Below, piece after piece: positions 23,657-32,056 of a stretch of DNA of 64,000 bases. This DNA is from JAVJSD01 sp040219575. Lineage in GTDB: Bacteria; Planctomycetota; Planctomycetia; Pirellulales; Pirellulaceae. The stretch spans positions 124,001 through 188,000 of the forward strand of contig JAVJSD010000120.1 in NCBI GenBank assembly GCA_040219575.1. Direction: 5' to 3'. The notes beneath the pieces are model-generated. The model made no database searches. It was not told where the DNA came from and saw only the letters and a list, made by a program, of their open reading frames with translations. The translations under genes and the position numbers were made by a program. Positions within the stretch are counted from its first letter, which is position 1; the number at the start of each line of letters is the position of its first letter.

Positions 23657-26083
23657 GTGACACGCAATCGGACTCTGTTGTTCACTCTGGCCGCCGCGAC
23701 GCTGCTCTGCGGCCGTGCCTTCGCCGCCGGCACGATCACGGAAATCAGTATCTATCCCGAGGACATCAACCTCAGCAACTCCGCCGATTTCCAGCGTTAC
23801 GTGGTGGTCGCCCGCCGCGACGACGGCGTCACCTTGGATGTCACGGCGCTGGCCTCGGTGAAACTGGCCGACACGAAGGTGGCGACCGTCGAGAACGCCA
23901 AAGTCAAGCCTTTGGCCGACGGCGCGACCACCCTGGAAGTGCAATACAACGGGTTGACGACGGCGGCGACGGTGGCCGTCAGCGGTGCGACGACCGAGCT
24001 GCCTGTCAGCTTCCACCTGGATGTGATGCCGATTTTCCTTCGGTCGGGCTGCAATACCGGCAGTTGCCACGGCGCCGCCCGCGGTAAGGACGGCTTCCGC
24101 CTGTCGCTGTTCGGTTTCGATCCCGACGGGGACCACTATCGCCTGACGCACGAAATCGGCACACGGCGAATCAACCTGGCCGTGCCGGCCGACAGTCTGC
24201 TGGTCGAGAAGTCGATCGGCAGCGTGCCGCACACGGGCGGCAAGCGATTCGACGCCGATAGCGAATACAACCTCACGTTGCTGCGGTGGCTCGAAGCCGG
24301 CGCCAAGAACGACGAGGGGGAAGTGCCCACCGTCGTGAAGGTCGATATTTTCCCGCCCGCCGCCGTGTTGGAAGGCGAAGGGGCGAAGCAGCAGTTCATC
24401 ACCCGCGCCCACTACAGCAACGGCACGGACCGCGACATCACCGACCTGACGATGTTCACCACCAGCAACGACAACTCCGCCCCTATCGATAGCGAAGGTC
24501 TGGCGACGGCCGCCGCTCGGGGCGAAGCGTTCATCATGGCTCGCTTCGACACGCACACCGTCGGCAGCCAGACGCTGGTGTTGCCCGCCGACTTGCAGTA
24601 CAAGGCGCCGGAAATCACGGGCAACTACATCGACGAACTTGTCGGAGCGAAGCTCAACAAGCTCCGCATGACGCCCAGCGAGGTTTGCACCGACGAGGAA
24701 TTCCTCCGCCGCGTGACGATCGACATTACCGGACAACTGCCCACCGAGGAAGAGTATCTGGCGTTCACCGCCGACGGTTCGGGCGACAAGCGCGCCCAGT
24801 TGATCGACCGCCTGCTGGAGCGGAAGGAGTTCTCGGAGATCTGGGCGATGAAGTGGGCTGAGTTGCTGATGATCAAGTCCAGCAACCAGGTCAGCTACAA
24901 GTCGATGTTCCTGTACTACAACTGGCTGACCGACAAGGTCGCCAACAACGTTCCGCTGGACCAGATGGTCCGCGAGCTGTTGAGCGCCTCGGGCGGAACC
25001 TTCAGCGAGCCGGCCACGAACTACTACCAAATCGAACGCGACACGTTGAAGACGGCCGAGAACGTGGCCCAGGTGTTCATGGGCATCCGGACTCAGTGCG
25101 CCCAATGCCACAATCATCCGTTCGACCGTTGGACGATGGACGACTACTACGGCTTCGCCGCCTTCTTCGCCCAAATCGGCCGCAAGAACAGCGAAGACTA
25201 TCGCGAGACGATCATCTACAACCGCGGCGGCGGCGACGTTCGTCACCCGGTCGGCAATCGCGTGATGGAGCCGAAGTTCCTCGGCGGCGAGACGCCCGAC
25301 GTGGCGGGCAAGGATCGCCGGGCGGTGATGGCCGAGTGGCTCACCTCGCCGGAAAACCCTTACTTCGCCACCAGCGTCGCCAACCGCGTCTGGGCTCACT
25401 TCCAGGGCAAGGGCATCGTCGATGAGGTGGACGACATCCGCGTCAGCAACCCGGCGAGCAACCCGGAGCTGTTTCAGACGTTGGGCGACAAGCTGATCGA
25501 GTACAAGTACGACTTCAAACAACTGGTGCGCGACATCTGCAATTCGAACGCCTACCAGCGCAGCTGCGAGCGGAACGAGAGCAACGCCACTGACGAACGG
25601 AATTTCGCTCACGCCACCGTACGTAGGATTCCGGCCGAGATGATGCTCGACTGCATCAACCAGGTGACCGGCACGAAGGAGAAATTCCGCGGGCTGCCGC
25701 TAGGCGCTCGGGCGGTGCAGATCGCCGACGGCCGCACGTCGACCTACTTTCTGAGCACTTTCGGCCGTTCGAAGCGTGAGACCGTTTGCGCCTGCGAGTC
25801 CTCGACCGATCCCACGCTGTCGCAGGCCCTGCACATGATCAACGGCTCGACCGTTCAGGGTAAGATCGCCCAGGGCGGCTTGGTCAAGCAACTATTGAGC
25901 GAGGGCAAGACGCCGGAGCAAGTGATCGATTCGATCTTCATCCGATCGCTGACCCGCCTGCCGTCGGCAGAAGAAAAAGCCCGTCTGCTGGGCGTGGTGG
26001 CCGACGCCGGCAACCCGCAACTCGGCCTGGAGGATGTTTTCTGGGCCGTGCTGAACTCCCGCGAGTTCGTATTCAACCACTAA
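23657..26083 (+). CDS. Exported Big2-DUF1549-DUF1553 protein with haem-type motifs
   Basis: The 808-residue protein starts with GTG, decided by an AAGGAG ribosome binding site at 23645-23650. A signal peptide (LLFTLAAATLLCGRAFA) is followed by a bacterial Ig-like (Big2) domain (about 25-115). A CNTGSCHGA motif near residue 132 has Cys-x4-Cys-His spacing, and a second Ig-like stretch spans about 225-320. DUF1549 (about 330-530) contains a CAQCHNHPFDRW C-x2-C-H motif. DUF1553 (about 555-790) contains the MAEWLTSPENPYFATSVANRVWAHF type block. Such proteins are typical of planctomycetes, are thought to be exported haem proteins, and their reaction is unknown. It is followed by the PSCyt1 gene. 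Confidence 0.92.
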   Translation: MTRNRTLLFTLAAATLLCGRAFAAGTITEISIYPEDINLSNSADFQRYVVVARRDDGVTLDVTALASVKLADTKVATVENAKVKPLADGATTLEVQYNGLTTAATVAVSGATTELPVSFHLDVMPIFLRSGCNTGSCHGAARGKDGFRLSLFGFDPDGDHYRLTHEIGTRRINLAVPADSLLVEKSIGSVPHTGGKRFDADSEYNLTLLRWLEAGAKNDEGEVPTVVKVDIFPPAAVLEGEGAKQQFITRAHYSNGTDRDITDLTMFTTSNDNSAPIDSEGLATAAARGEAFIMARFDTHTVGSQTLVLPADLQYKAPEITGNYIDELVGAKLNKLRMTPSEVCTDEEFLRRVTIDITGQLPTEEEYLAFTADGSGDKRAQLIDRLLERKEFSEIWAMKWAELLMIKSSNQVSYKSMFLYYNWLTDKVANNVPLDQMVRELLSASGGTFSEPATNYYQIERDTLKTAENVAQVFMGIRTQCAQCHNHPFDRWTMDDYYGFAAFFAQIGRKNSEDYRETIIYNRGGGDVRHPVGNRVMEPKFLGGETPDVAGKDRRAVMAEWLTSPENPYFATSVANRVWAHFQGKGIVDEVDDIRVSNPASNPELFQTLGDKLIEYKYDFKQLVRDICNSNAYQRSCERNESNATDERNFAHATVRRIPAEMMLDCINQVTGTKEKFRGLPLGARAVQIADGRTSTYFLSTFGRSKRETVCACESSTDPTLSQALHMINGSTVQGKIAQGGLVKQLLSEGKTPEQVIDSIFIRSLTRLPSAEEKARLLGVVADAGNPQLGLEDVFWAVLNSREFVFNH

Positions 26084-26152
26084 GCTTGCCGCCCCCGGGC
26101 GGAAAACCGAAATCCGAAGCACCAAGTCTGAAATCCCCGAAGGGAAGAAGTT

Positions 26153-26232
26153 GAACCGCTAATCGACGCTAATGATCGCGAATAGGATGTATTCGGCTCT
26201 ATTAGCGATTTATCAGCGTTCATCAGTGGTTC
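26153..26232. repeat. Imperfect dispersed inverted repeat
   Basis: The arms at 26153-26185 (GAACCGCTAATCGACGCT...) and 26199-26232 (...CAGCGTTCATCAGTGGTTC) are complementary at roughly three quarters of positions. It lies in the gap between the DUF1549 and PSCyt1-WD40 genes. The type (an AACCACTGATGAACGCTGAT-like sequence) is AT-richer than the surroundings, which suggests insertion of a dispersed element. Confidence 0.65.
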
Positions 26233-26377
26233 CTCCAGCAGCTCGGCGCAAGCTTGAGCAGGTTGGACTTCCGCCGAGTTGGATTAGACTGGATTGGGTC
26301 TGGATTTCGACATTGGCACTGAGTCCCCCACCGCGTCGGCGGCCCAAACCGCCCACCATCAACCAGCGAGCAGATCG

Positions 26378-29203
26378 ATGCTTATTACTCGCCCGCTAGC
26401 GTGCGTCCTTGTGGCTCTTACCGTGATGCTTCCCGCGGCGCTTTGCGCCCAGGAGAAGAAGCCGGCCGGCGAGAAGGTCACCTTCGACGATCACGTTCGT
26501 CCGATCTTCCGCGAGCATTGCTTGAGCTGTCACAATTCGCAGGCGGCCAAGGGCGGGCTGGCGCTGGACTCGTTCAGCAAGACGATGGAGGGAGGCAGCA
26601 GCGGCGAAGTGGTGTTCGGCGGCGATCTGGAGTCATCGCGGCTGTGGGCGCTGGTCGCCCATCTGGAAGAACCGGCCATGCCGCCGGAGCAGGACAAGAT
26701 CGCCGAAGCCCAATTAGAGGTTATCAAGAAGTGGATCGAAAACGGCGCGCTGGAGAACAGCGGCTCGACGGCCGTCATCAAGAAGAAGCCGACGGTCGAG
26801 ATGAAAGCGGTCACCGCCGACGGCAAACCCGAAGGTCCGCCGGCGATGCCGGAGAAAGTGTGGCGGCAACCGGTGGTGGTGACGGAGCGCTCGCCGGCGA
26901 TTACGTCGATCGCTTCAAGCCCCTGGGCGCCGCTGGTGGCGGTCGCCGGTCATCGGCAGATCGTGCTCTACAACAGCGACACGGCCGACAACGTCGGCGT
27001 GCTGCCGTTCCCGGAAGGACGGCCCGAGGTGCTGCGCTTCAGCCGCGACGGCAGCCTGTTGTTGGCGGGCGGTGGACGCGGCGGTCAATCGGGATTCGTT
27101 TCGTTGTACGACGTCAAGAGCGGCAAGCGGCTGATGAAGGTCGGCGACGAGTTCGACTCGGTCCTGGCGGCCGACATCAACAACACGCACTCGTTGATCG
27201 CGCTGGCCGGGCCGCAAAAGATGATCCGCGTCTACTCGACGCAGACCGGCGAATTGGTTTACGAGGCGAAGAAGCACACCGATTGGGTTTACGACCTGGA
27301 GTTCAGCCCGGACGGCGTGCTGCTGGCGACCAGCGATCGCAGCGGCGGCCTGTTCGTGTGGGAGGCCGACACGGGGCGTCAGTATCTCGACCTGCGCGGG
27401 CACAAGGACGGCGTCTGCTCGGTGAGCTGGCGGCCCGATTCGAACATGCTGGCCAGCGCGGGCGAGGACGGCACGGTTCGCCTGTGGGAAGTCGTTGACG
27501 GCAAGCAGATCAAGAGTTGGACCGCGCATGGCGGCGGCACGATGTCGGTTCGGTACTCGACCGATGGCATGCTCGCCACCGCCGGACGCGACAAGACGAC
27601 CAAGGTGTGGGACGGCAATGGTGGTTTGAAGAAACAGCTGCCGGCGATGCCCGACTACACGACGGCCGCGGCGCTCACCCACGACAGCCAGCGCGTCGTG
27701 GGGGGCGACTGGACCGGCGAGGTGCGGATGTGGAACGTCGAGGACGCGCAGCAGATTGCGTTGCTTCCCGCGAATCCTCCCACCCTCGAGACAGCCGCCA
27801 AGACGGCCGCGGAGCAGGCCACGATCGCCGCCGGCGAAGCGGCCAAGGCCGCTGCGGCGTTGGCGGCGGCGACGAAGAATGTGGAAAACGTAGTCGCCGC
27901 CCAAAAGGCGGAAGCGACGAAACTGGCGACGCTGGCCGCGGAAGCCACCAAGGCGGAAGCGGAAAAGACGACGGTCGCCAAAACCTCGGCCGATGCGACG
28001 TCGGCAATCGCGAAGTACACGGCGGAAGTGAAGACCACGCAGGCCGCTTTCGACGCCGCGAGCAAGGCGAAAGCAGCAGCCGATACGGCGCTGCAGCAGG
28101 CGACGGCGACCGCCAAGAAAGCGATCGACGCGCTCAGCGCCGCCAGCGATGCCTCGAAGAAGGCGGATGCCGCCAAGACGGCGGCGGACAAGGCCCTCGC
28201 CGACGCGGCGGCCAAGGCCGACGCCGCGCAGAAGGCGGCGGTTGCGGCGGAAGCCGAGTTGAAGACGGCGACGGAGCAACGCACCGCGGCGGAAGCCGCC
28301 CTCGCCAAGGCGGGAGAGGCCGAGAAAGAAGCCGCCGCCAAGACGCTCGCCGATACGAAAGCTGCGGAAGCCGCCGCGCAGGCCAAGGCCGCCAGCGCCA
28401 AGCAGGCCGCCGCCGCCGCGGTCGCCGCCAAGGATTCCGCCGCGCAGGCGGCGACGGCCGCCGCGGGGGAAGCGGCGAAAGCAAAGACCGCCGTCCAGAC
28501 CGCTGAAGCCGCCGCCAAGGCGGAGCAAGCCAAGGAGACGGCCGCTAAGACGACCGTTGCGCAGAAAGCCGCCGAAGTCGAGAAGACCAAAGCCGCGGTG
28601 ACCGCAACGCAACAGGCTCTGGCCAAGTCGCAAGCCGACAAGACGGCCGCCGACAAGCGGCTGGCCGAGCTCACCGCCGCGCTGGCGGAAAACGTCAAGC
28701 AAGTCGCCGCCAGCAAAGCGGCAAGCGACAAGCTGACGGCGCAGAAGGCCGAGGTCGACAAGCAACTCGCCGCCGCCAAGACGGCTGCCGACGCGGCGCA
28801 GCAACAGGCCGCCGCCGCCAAGGCCAAGGCCGACGGCTTGGCCGCCGAAAAGGTGGCGTTCGCCAAAGCGGGCGAACAGTTGGCTCAGCAATACGCCCAA
28901 CTCAACACGCAGGCCGAGGCCGCCGAGACCGCCATGCAGCAGGTGGTCGTCGCCAAGGACGCAGCCGCCAAGGAGGCCGAAGCCAAGGCGACCGCCGCCA
29001 AGGCCCTGGCCGAAAAGCTCGCGGCCTTGCAGGCCGAGTATCAGAAGGCCATCGCCGCCCAGCAACAGGCCGAGACTGCGCTGGCCGCCAAGTCCGACGC
29101 CGTCAGCCAGGCCGAGGCCAAGGCCGCCGAACTTCGCGCCGCCGCCGAGAACGCCGCCCAGCAGCAAAAGCTGTTCGTCGAGTCCTACGGCAGCGAGAAG
29201 TAG
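26378..29203 (+). CDS. Exported PSCyt1-WD40 protein with long alanine-rich coiled coil
   Basis: The 941-residue protein starts at the ATG at 26378, which leads directly into a signal peptide (MLITRPLACVLVALTVMLPAALCA). A planctomycete cytochrome c (PSCyt1) domain follows with CLSCH near residue 49 and PAMPP nearby. A WD40 propeller spans about 170-465 (repeats end in DGTVRLWEV, DKTTKVWD, TGEVRMWNV). From about 470 to the end there is an uninterrupted alanine-rich helix (Ala, Lys, Glu, Gln, Thr). WD40 repeats make binding platforms, and the rod could span tens of nanometres of periplasm. It is probably co-expressed with the preceding DUF1549 gene, although an inverted repeat lies between them. 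Confidence 0.9.
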   Translation: MLITRPLACVLVALTVMLPAALCAQEKKPAGEKVTFDDHVRPIFREHCLSCHNSQAAKGGLALDSFSKTMEGGSSGEVVFGGDLESSRLWALVAHLEEPAMPPEQDKIAEAQLEVIKKWIENGALENSGSTAVIKKKPTVEMKAVTADGKPEGPPAMPEKVWRQPVVVTERSPAITSIASSPWAPLVAVAGHRQIVLYNSDTADNVGVLPFPEGRPEVLRFSRDGSLLLAGGGRGGQSGFVSLYDVKSGKRLMKVGDEFDSVLAADINNTHSLIALAGPQKMIRVYSTQTGELVYEAKKHTDWVYDLEFSPDGVLLATSDRSGGLFVWEADTGRQYLDLRGHKDGVCSVSWRPDSNMLASAGEDGTVRLWEVVDGKQIKSWTAHGGGTMSVRYSTDGMLATAGRDKTTKVWDGNGGLKKQLPAMPDYTTAAALTHDSQRVVGGDWTGEVRMWNVEDAQQIALLPANPPTLETAAKTAAEQATIAAGEAAKAAAALAAATKNVENVVAAQKAEATKLATLAAEATKAEAEKTTVAKTSADATSAIAKYTAEVKTTQAAFDAASKAKAAADTALQQATATAKKAIDALSAASDASKKADAAKTAADKALADAAAKADAAQKAAVAAEAELKTATEQRTAAEAALAKAGEAEKEAAAKTLADTKAAEAAAQAKAASAKQAAAAAVAAKDSAAQAATAAAGEAAKAKTAVQTAEAAAKAEQAKETAAKTTVAQKAAEVEKTKAAVTATQQALAKSQADKTAADKRLAELTAALAENVKQVAASKAASDKLTAQKAEVDKQLAAAKTAADAAQQQAAAAKAKADGLAAEKVAFAKAGEQLAQQYAQLNTQAEAAETAMQQVVVAKDAAAKEAEAKATAAKALAEKLAALQAEYQKAIAAQQQAETALAAKSDAVSQAEAKAAELRAAAENAAQQQKLFVESYGSEK

Positions 29204-29336
29204 CGAAAGCAAACACGCCCCGCGCCGCGACGGTTATCGCCGTGCCAATCCGGGCGTTGGTTGCGGATTCGAGCATTCTCCCGGAATACGCGCGGCGTCG
29301 TCGGTCGGCGGCGACTTGGCGTCTGAGAAACCGGCA

Positions 29337-30209
29337 CTAGGTCGGCGTATCGACGTGGTCCCAGTCTTCCGGATCGAGAAAGTTGACCAGCCAGTTCAGC
29401 GTGTAGTGCCTCTGCTCGACGACGCCGATGGCGGCGCTCATCGATACCGGGATCCAATCGCTGTCGTGCGACCAGTCGAGGTCGTCAGGAACGATCCCGC
29501 CCCCACGAAGATACGCCTCGCGCACCGCCCAATGGATGCGCATGATCAGGTCCTGGGCGTCCAGGATATCCGCCTTGCTGCGCAGTTTGGCGCCGGTGAT
29601 GAATTGCGGATCGGACTCCAGCGGCTTGAGGATCTTGACCAACTTGGGGACGTCGCACATTCCGCCCGGCCAGTCCAACTCATCGATGTAGCCCAGCGCC
29701 CACAGCAGGACCCAAATGCTCTCCAACCGCCAGACGAGCGCCTGGCACTCGTCGGGATCGGGGGCGTCGTCCTCAAGGAAGCGTTTTTCCTCCGCACTCA
29801 CGCTGTCCCACAGATCGAGCTGGTCGATCAATTCCAACGCTTCCTTCTGGGGCATGCCCTCGGCCCGCAACTCCACCGCCCACAACACAAGCGTCCGTCG
29901 CGCCACCTCTTGGGCGTTCTGAAGTCGGACTTCCTCGTCGTCATCGACCATCAACGGCCCGGAATAGGCCGGGACATGGCGCCGCTTGAGTTGTTCCAGC
30001 GATCGCGCGGCGCGCTGATGCTGTCGCTCGCTGCCATGCTCCCACGTCTCGGGCGAAGGATACTCTCGCATTTCGGTATTTCCCGGGGCCTGTTGCGAAT
30101 CGTCCGTGTGCGACGTGTCGGCGGCATCGCCGGAGCAACCGACGAGAAAGGCGACGCCGACGATTGCGTAGGCGAATCGCATGGAGGAGGCAGGCGCCTG
30201 GTTGTTCAT
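29337..30209 (-). CDS. DUF4272 lipoprotein
   Basis: The product has 290 residues from ATG 30209. An in-frame ATG at 30182 would give a shorter and more typical lipoprotein signal (MRFAYAIVGVAFLVGC), and neither has a strong ribosome binding site. The lipobox LVGC predicts lipid attachment. After a charged linker, the DUF4272 signature covers about residues 95-285: AQEVARRTLVLWAVE, a WRLESIWVLLWALGYID block, ILDAQDLIMRIHWAVREA, and a terminal EQRHYTLNWLVNFLDPEDWDHVDTPT. The function of DUF4272 is unknown. It begins only 12 bases after the end of the broken DUF4276 gene, so it probably belongs to the same transcript as the AAA ATPase. Confidence 0.8.
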   Translation of the reverse strand: MNNQAPASSMRFAYAIVGVAFLVGCSGDAADTSHTDDSQQAPGNTEMREYPSPETWEHGSERQHQRAARSLEQLKRRHVPAYSGPLMVDDDEEVRLQNAQEVARRTLVLWAVELRAEGMPQKEALELIDQLDLWDSVSAEEKRFLEDDAPDPDECQALVWRLESIWVLLWALGYIDELDWPGGMCDVPKLVKILKPLESDPQFITGAKLRSKADILDAQDLIMRIHWAVREAYLRGGGIVPDDLDWSHDSDWIPVSMSAAIGVVEQRHYTLNWLVNFLDPEDWDHVDTPT

Positions 30210-30221
30210 TGCTGCACGAGC

Positions 30222-30730
30222 TCACGGTCGCGTTTTTCTTTTTTCCAATTCTCGACACAGCTTGTCAAACGAACGACTGTGAGTTCGACAGAGCGAGAGG
30301 TCCATGGCGCCGGTCATGCGAGGTTGGTGTCGTGTCTCGGCGTATTCGCCTGGGCGAGCGAAATTGATTCAACCGCCGACCTCATATGCGTTGTCGAGAG
30401 ATTTCTCGACTTGGAGGGCGTCTCGCCTCCTGTGGATCCCGAGCTCACGCGTTCAGGAAAGAAGTGGATCCAGGATCATTTTCGGGAACCGAAGACAATC
30501 ACGAGCTTCGGATCTTGCAGGCGAAGTTGCTTCAGCTTGCTCACCGCCAACAGCATCGCCTTGCGGAAATCGGCTTTGCGTGCGAGATTCCTTCTTGGCC
30601 GGCGGATTGGTTGCAGGACATGGACGTATTCACCCCCTAGTAGTTCGTACCAAAGTCGTTCCAGCAGAACTCGAACCGCTTCTACCTCGCCATGACCTTC
30701 GACAATCGGCGCAACGGAGATGCGATTCAC
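30222..30730 (-). pseudogene. DUF4276 family gene, broken by internal inversion and deletion
   Basis: A GTG at 30730 overlaps the ATPase stop (GTGA). It opens 84 residues that match the N-terminus of DUF4276 (VNRISVAPIVEGHGEVEAV, VHVLQPIRRPRRNLAR), then stop at a TGA near 30476. The family's C-terminus is recognisable further along the same strand (about 30360-30222) as GEYAETRHQPRMTGAMDLSL followed by SRSFDKLCRELE, ending in TGA at 30224-30222. The middle part (ADLICVVERFLDLEGVSPP, then VDPELTRSGKKWIQDHF) is readable only on the opposite strand, 30360-30485. About 40 residues expected after LVIVF are missing. Inverted 12-bp arms (30359-30370 and 30473-30484, 10 of 12 matching) flank the reversed piece. 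The gene is therefore not intact. Confidence 0.7.
30359..30484. repeat. Inverted 12-bp arms bounding a reversed gene segment
   Basis: CGAAATTGATTC (30359-30370) and the complement of 30473-30484 (CGAAAATGATCC) match at 10 of 12 positions. They bound a 102-bp piece whose DUF4276-like reading frame runs opposite to the rest of the gene. Both arms carry an in-frame TGA in the gene's direction, so flipping the piece would not restore a full protein. Confidence 0.55.
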
Positions 30731-31959
30731 CCGACTTCCTCAAACTCCGAGAAGAACTCCAATTGCCTTTGACGGTGCAAGTCGTCCTCGTCGATCGAGA
30801 GTTGATCCATCCTCAGTAGTTCACCTGCCGAATAGAGATGCTGCCGGATGGCATCGCGGCTCGCCGAATCAAGTTGTCCGATTTCGGTCTTGCCGCGGTT
30901 CGCTTGCACCCCAAGTAAACCCTCTGTAGTCGTGTCAACCACGTCCAGTAGATCGGCGCTGTGCGTGGTCAGCAGGATTTGCGTCTCGGCGGCCGCTTCT
31001 CGCAGGGCGTCCATCAAGGCTCCGGCCGCGGCAGGATGAAGCGCCGTCTCCGGTTCTTCGATACCTACGAGTCGCACCGGATCGGTTCGTCCCGCCAGTT
31101 GTGTGACCGCGACGAGTGTGCCCAACGCCCGCATCGTACCGTCCGACATGCTTGCCGCATAAAAACGCCAGGGCGCTTCCGAACCCGCCACTTCCTGGCG
31201 GAATTCCAGCGTTTCCTGCGGTCCCAGGCTGTGTCGTTGTACGTCTGTGACGCCGGGGACAATTTTCGCCAAGTACTCACGTATCTGTTCGATCGCTCGA
31301 GGTTCATCCGCGTGAAGGCGGCCAATGACGCTCGGCAAGTTGCTTCCATCGCGATGCAGCAGTTCTCCGGCGTCTGGACTTTGTACTTGTTTCATAACCG
31401 CAGGATTGAGATTGTAGAATCCCATGGCGGTGAGGGCGTCGTAGATTGGGCGATATACCGGCAAACCGGCGGCATTCACGAGATACAAGCGATCCGCAAC
31501 CGCGGGCGGCATACTCAGCGAGGACGCGCCATCTTCAACGTTGCCTTCGGTCACCGCATACGACGCTTCCTTGTCGCCATTGGGTTTGAGGATCCGCAAA
31601 TGCTCTTGCTTGACGACGAATCCGCCTTTTTGCCTCGCCGCGACCTCGAAACCGTAGCGCGCTGTGCGCAGGTCGGGGAGGTTCAGGGATAGTTCGATCG
31701 CAAAGTTTCGAGGGTGGCCCGTACTGCGACGCCGAACTGCGTCGATTCCGCCACGCTGTTTGATGGCATGATCGAGGGAGGTCTGAAGTCCATCGGCCAC
31801 GAAACTGAGTGAGTCGATGAAGTTGCTCTTGCCGGCGCCGTTCCGCCCCACTAGCAACGTCAACCCCGACAAGTTCACATCGCACTCGCCGATGCTCTTG
31901 TAGTTGCGAATCCGTACGCGTGAGATGAACGGTTCCTGCGATGTCGAATTGTCGGTCAT
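30727..31959 (-). CDS. AAA15/AAA21-type ATPase (OLD/RecF-like)
   Basis: The 410-residue protein shows an SMC/RecF-like ABC ATPase: ISRVRIRNYKSIGECDVNL, Walker A VGRNGAGKS (about residues 36-44), a signature-like SMSDGTMRALG, Walker B LVGIEEPETALHP and a switch His in LLTTHSADLLDVV. There is no TOPRIM or nuclease domain in this chain. Pairs of such ATPases with DUF4276 proteins are common in bacteria and are suspected of OLD-like anti-phage or DNA-processing roles; that role is inference. Here the partner overlaps by four bases (GTGA) but is broken. GAGG lies a few bases upstream of ATG 31959. Confidence 0.87.
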   Translation of the reverse strand: MTDNSTSQEPFISRVRIRNYKSIGECDVNLSGLTLLVGRNGAGKSNFIDSLSFVADGLQTSLDHAIKQRGGIDAVRRRSTGHPRNFAIELSLNLPDLRTARYGFEVAARQKGGFVVKQEHLRILKPNGDKEASYAVTEGNVEDGASSLSMPPAVADRLYLVNAAGLPVYRPIYDALTAMGFYNLNPAVMKQVQSPDAGELLHRDGSNLPSVIGRLHADEPRAIEQIREYLAKIVPGVTDVQRHSLGPQETLEFRQEVAGSEAPWRFYAASMSDGTMRALGTLVAVTQLAGRTDPVRLVGIEEPETALHPAAAGALMDALREAAAETQILLTTHSADLLDVVDTTTEGLLGVQANRGKTEIGQLDSASRDAIRQHLYSAGELLRMDQLSIDEDDLHRQRQLEFFSEFEEVG

Positions 31960-32056
31960 ACCACCTCGCCATAGGCACGTAACCGGTGCGGCGCCAAGGC
32001 ATGTCGCGGACGGCCCAATTTCACCTTTTGCCTTTTTACTTTTGCCTCGACTCGCC

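Noticed and set aside
30359..30484. Functional phase-variable invertible switch
   Set aside because: In either orientation an in-frame TGA in the arms and a missing stretch of about 40 residues prevent a complete DUF4276 protein, so a working ON state cannot be formed.
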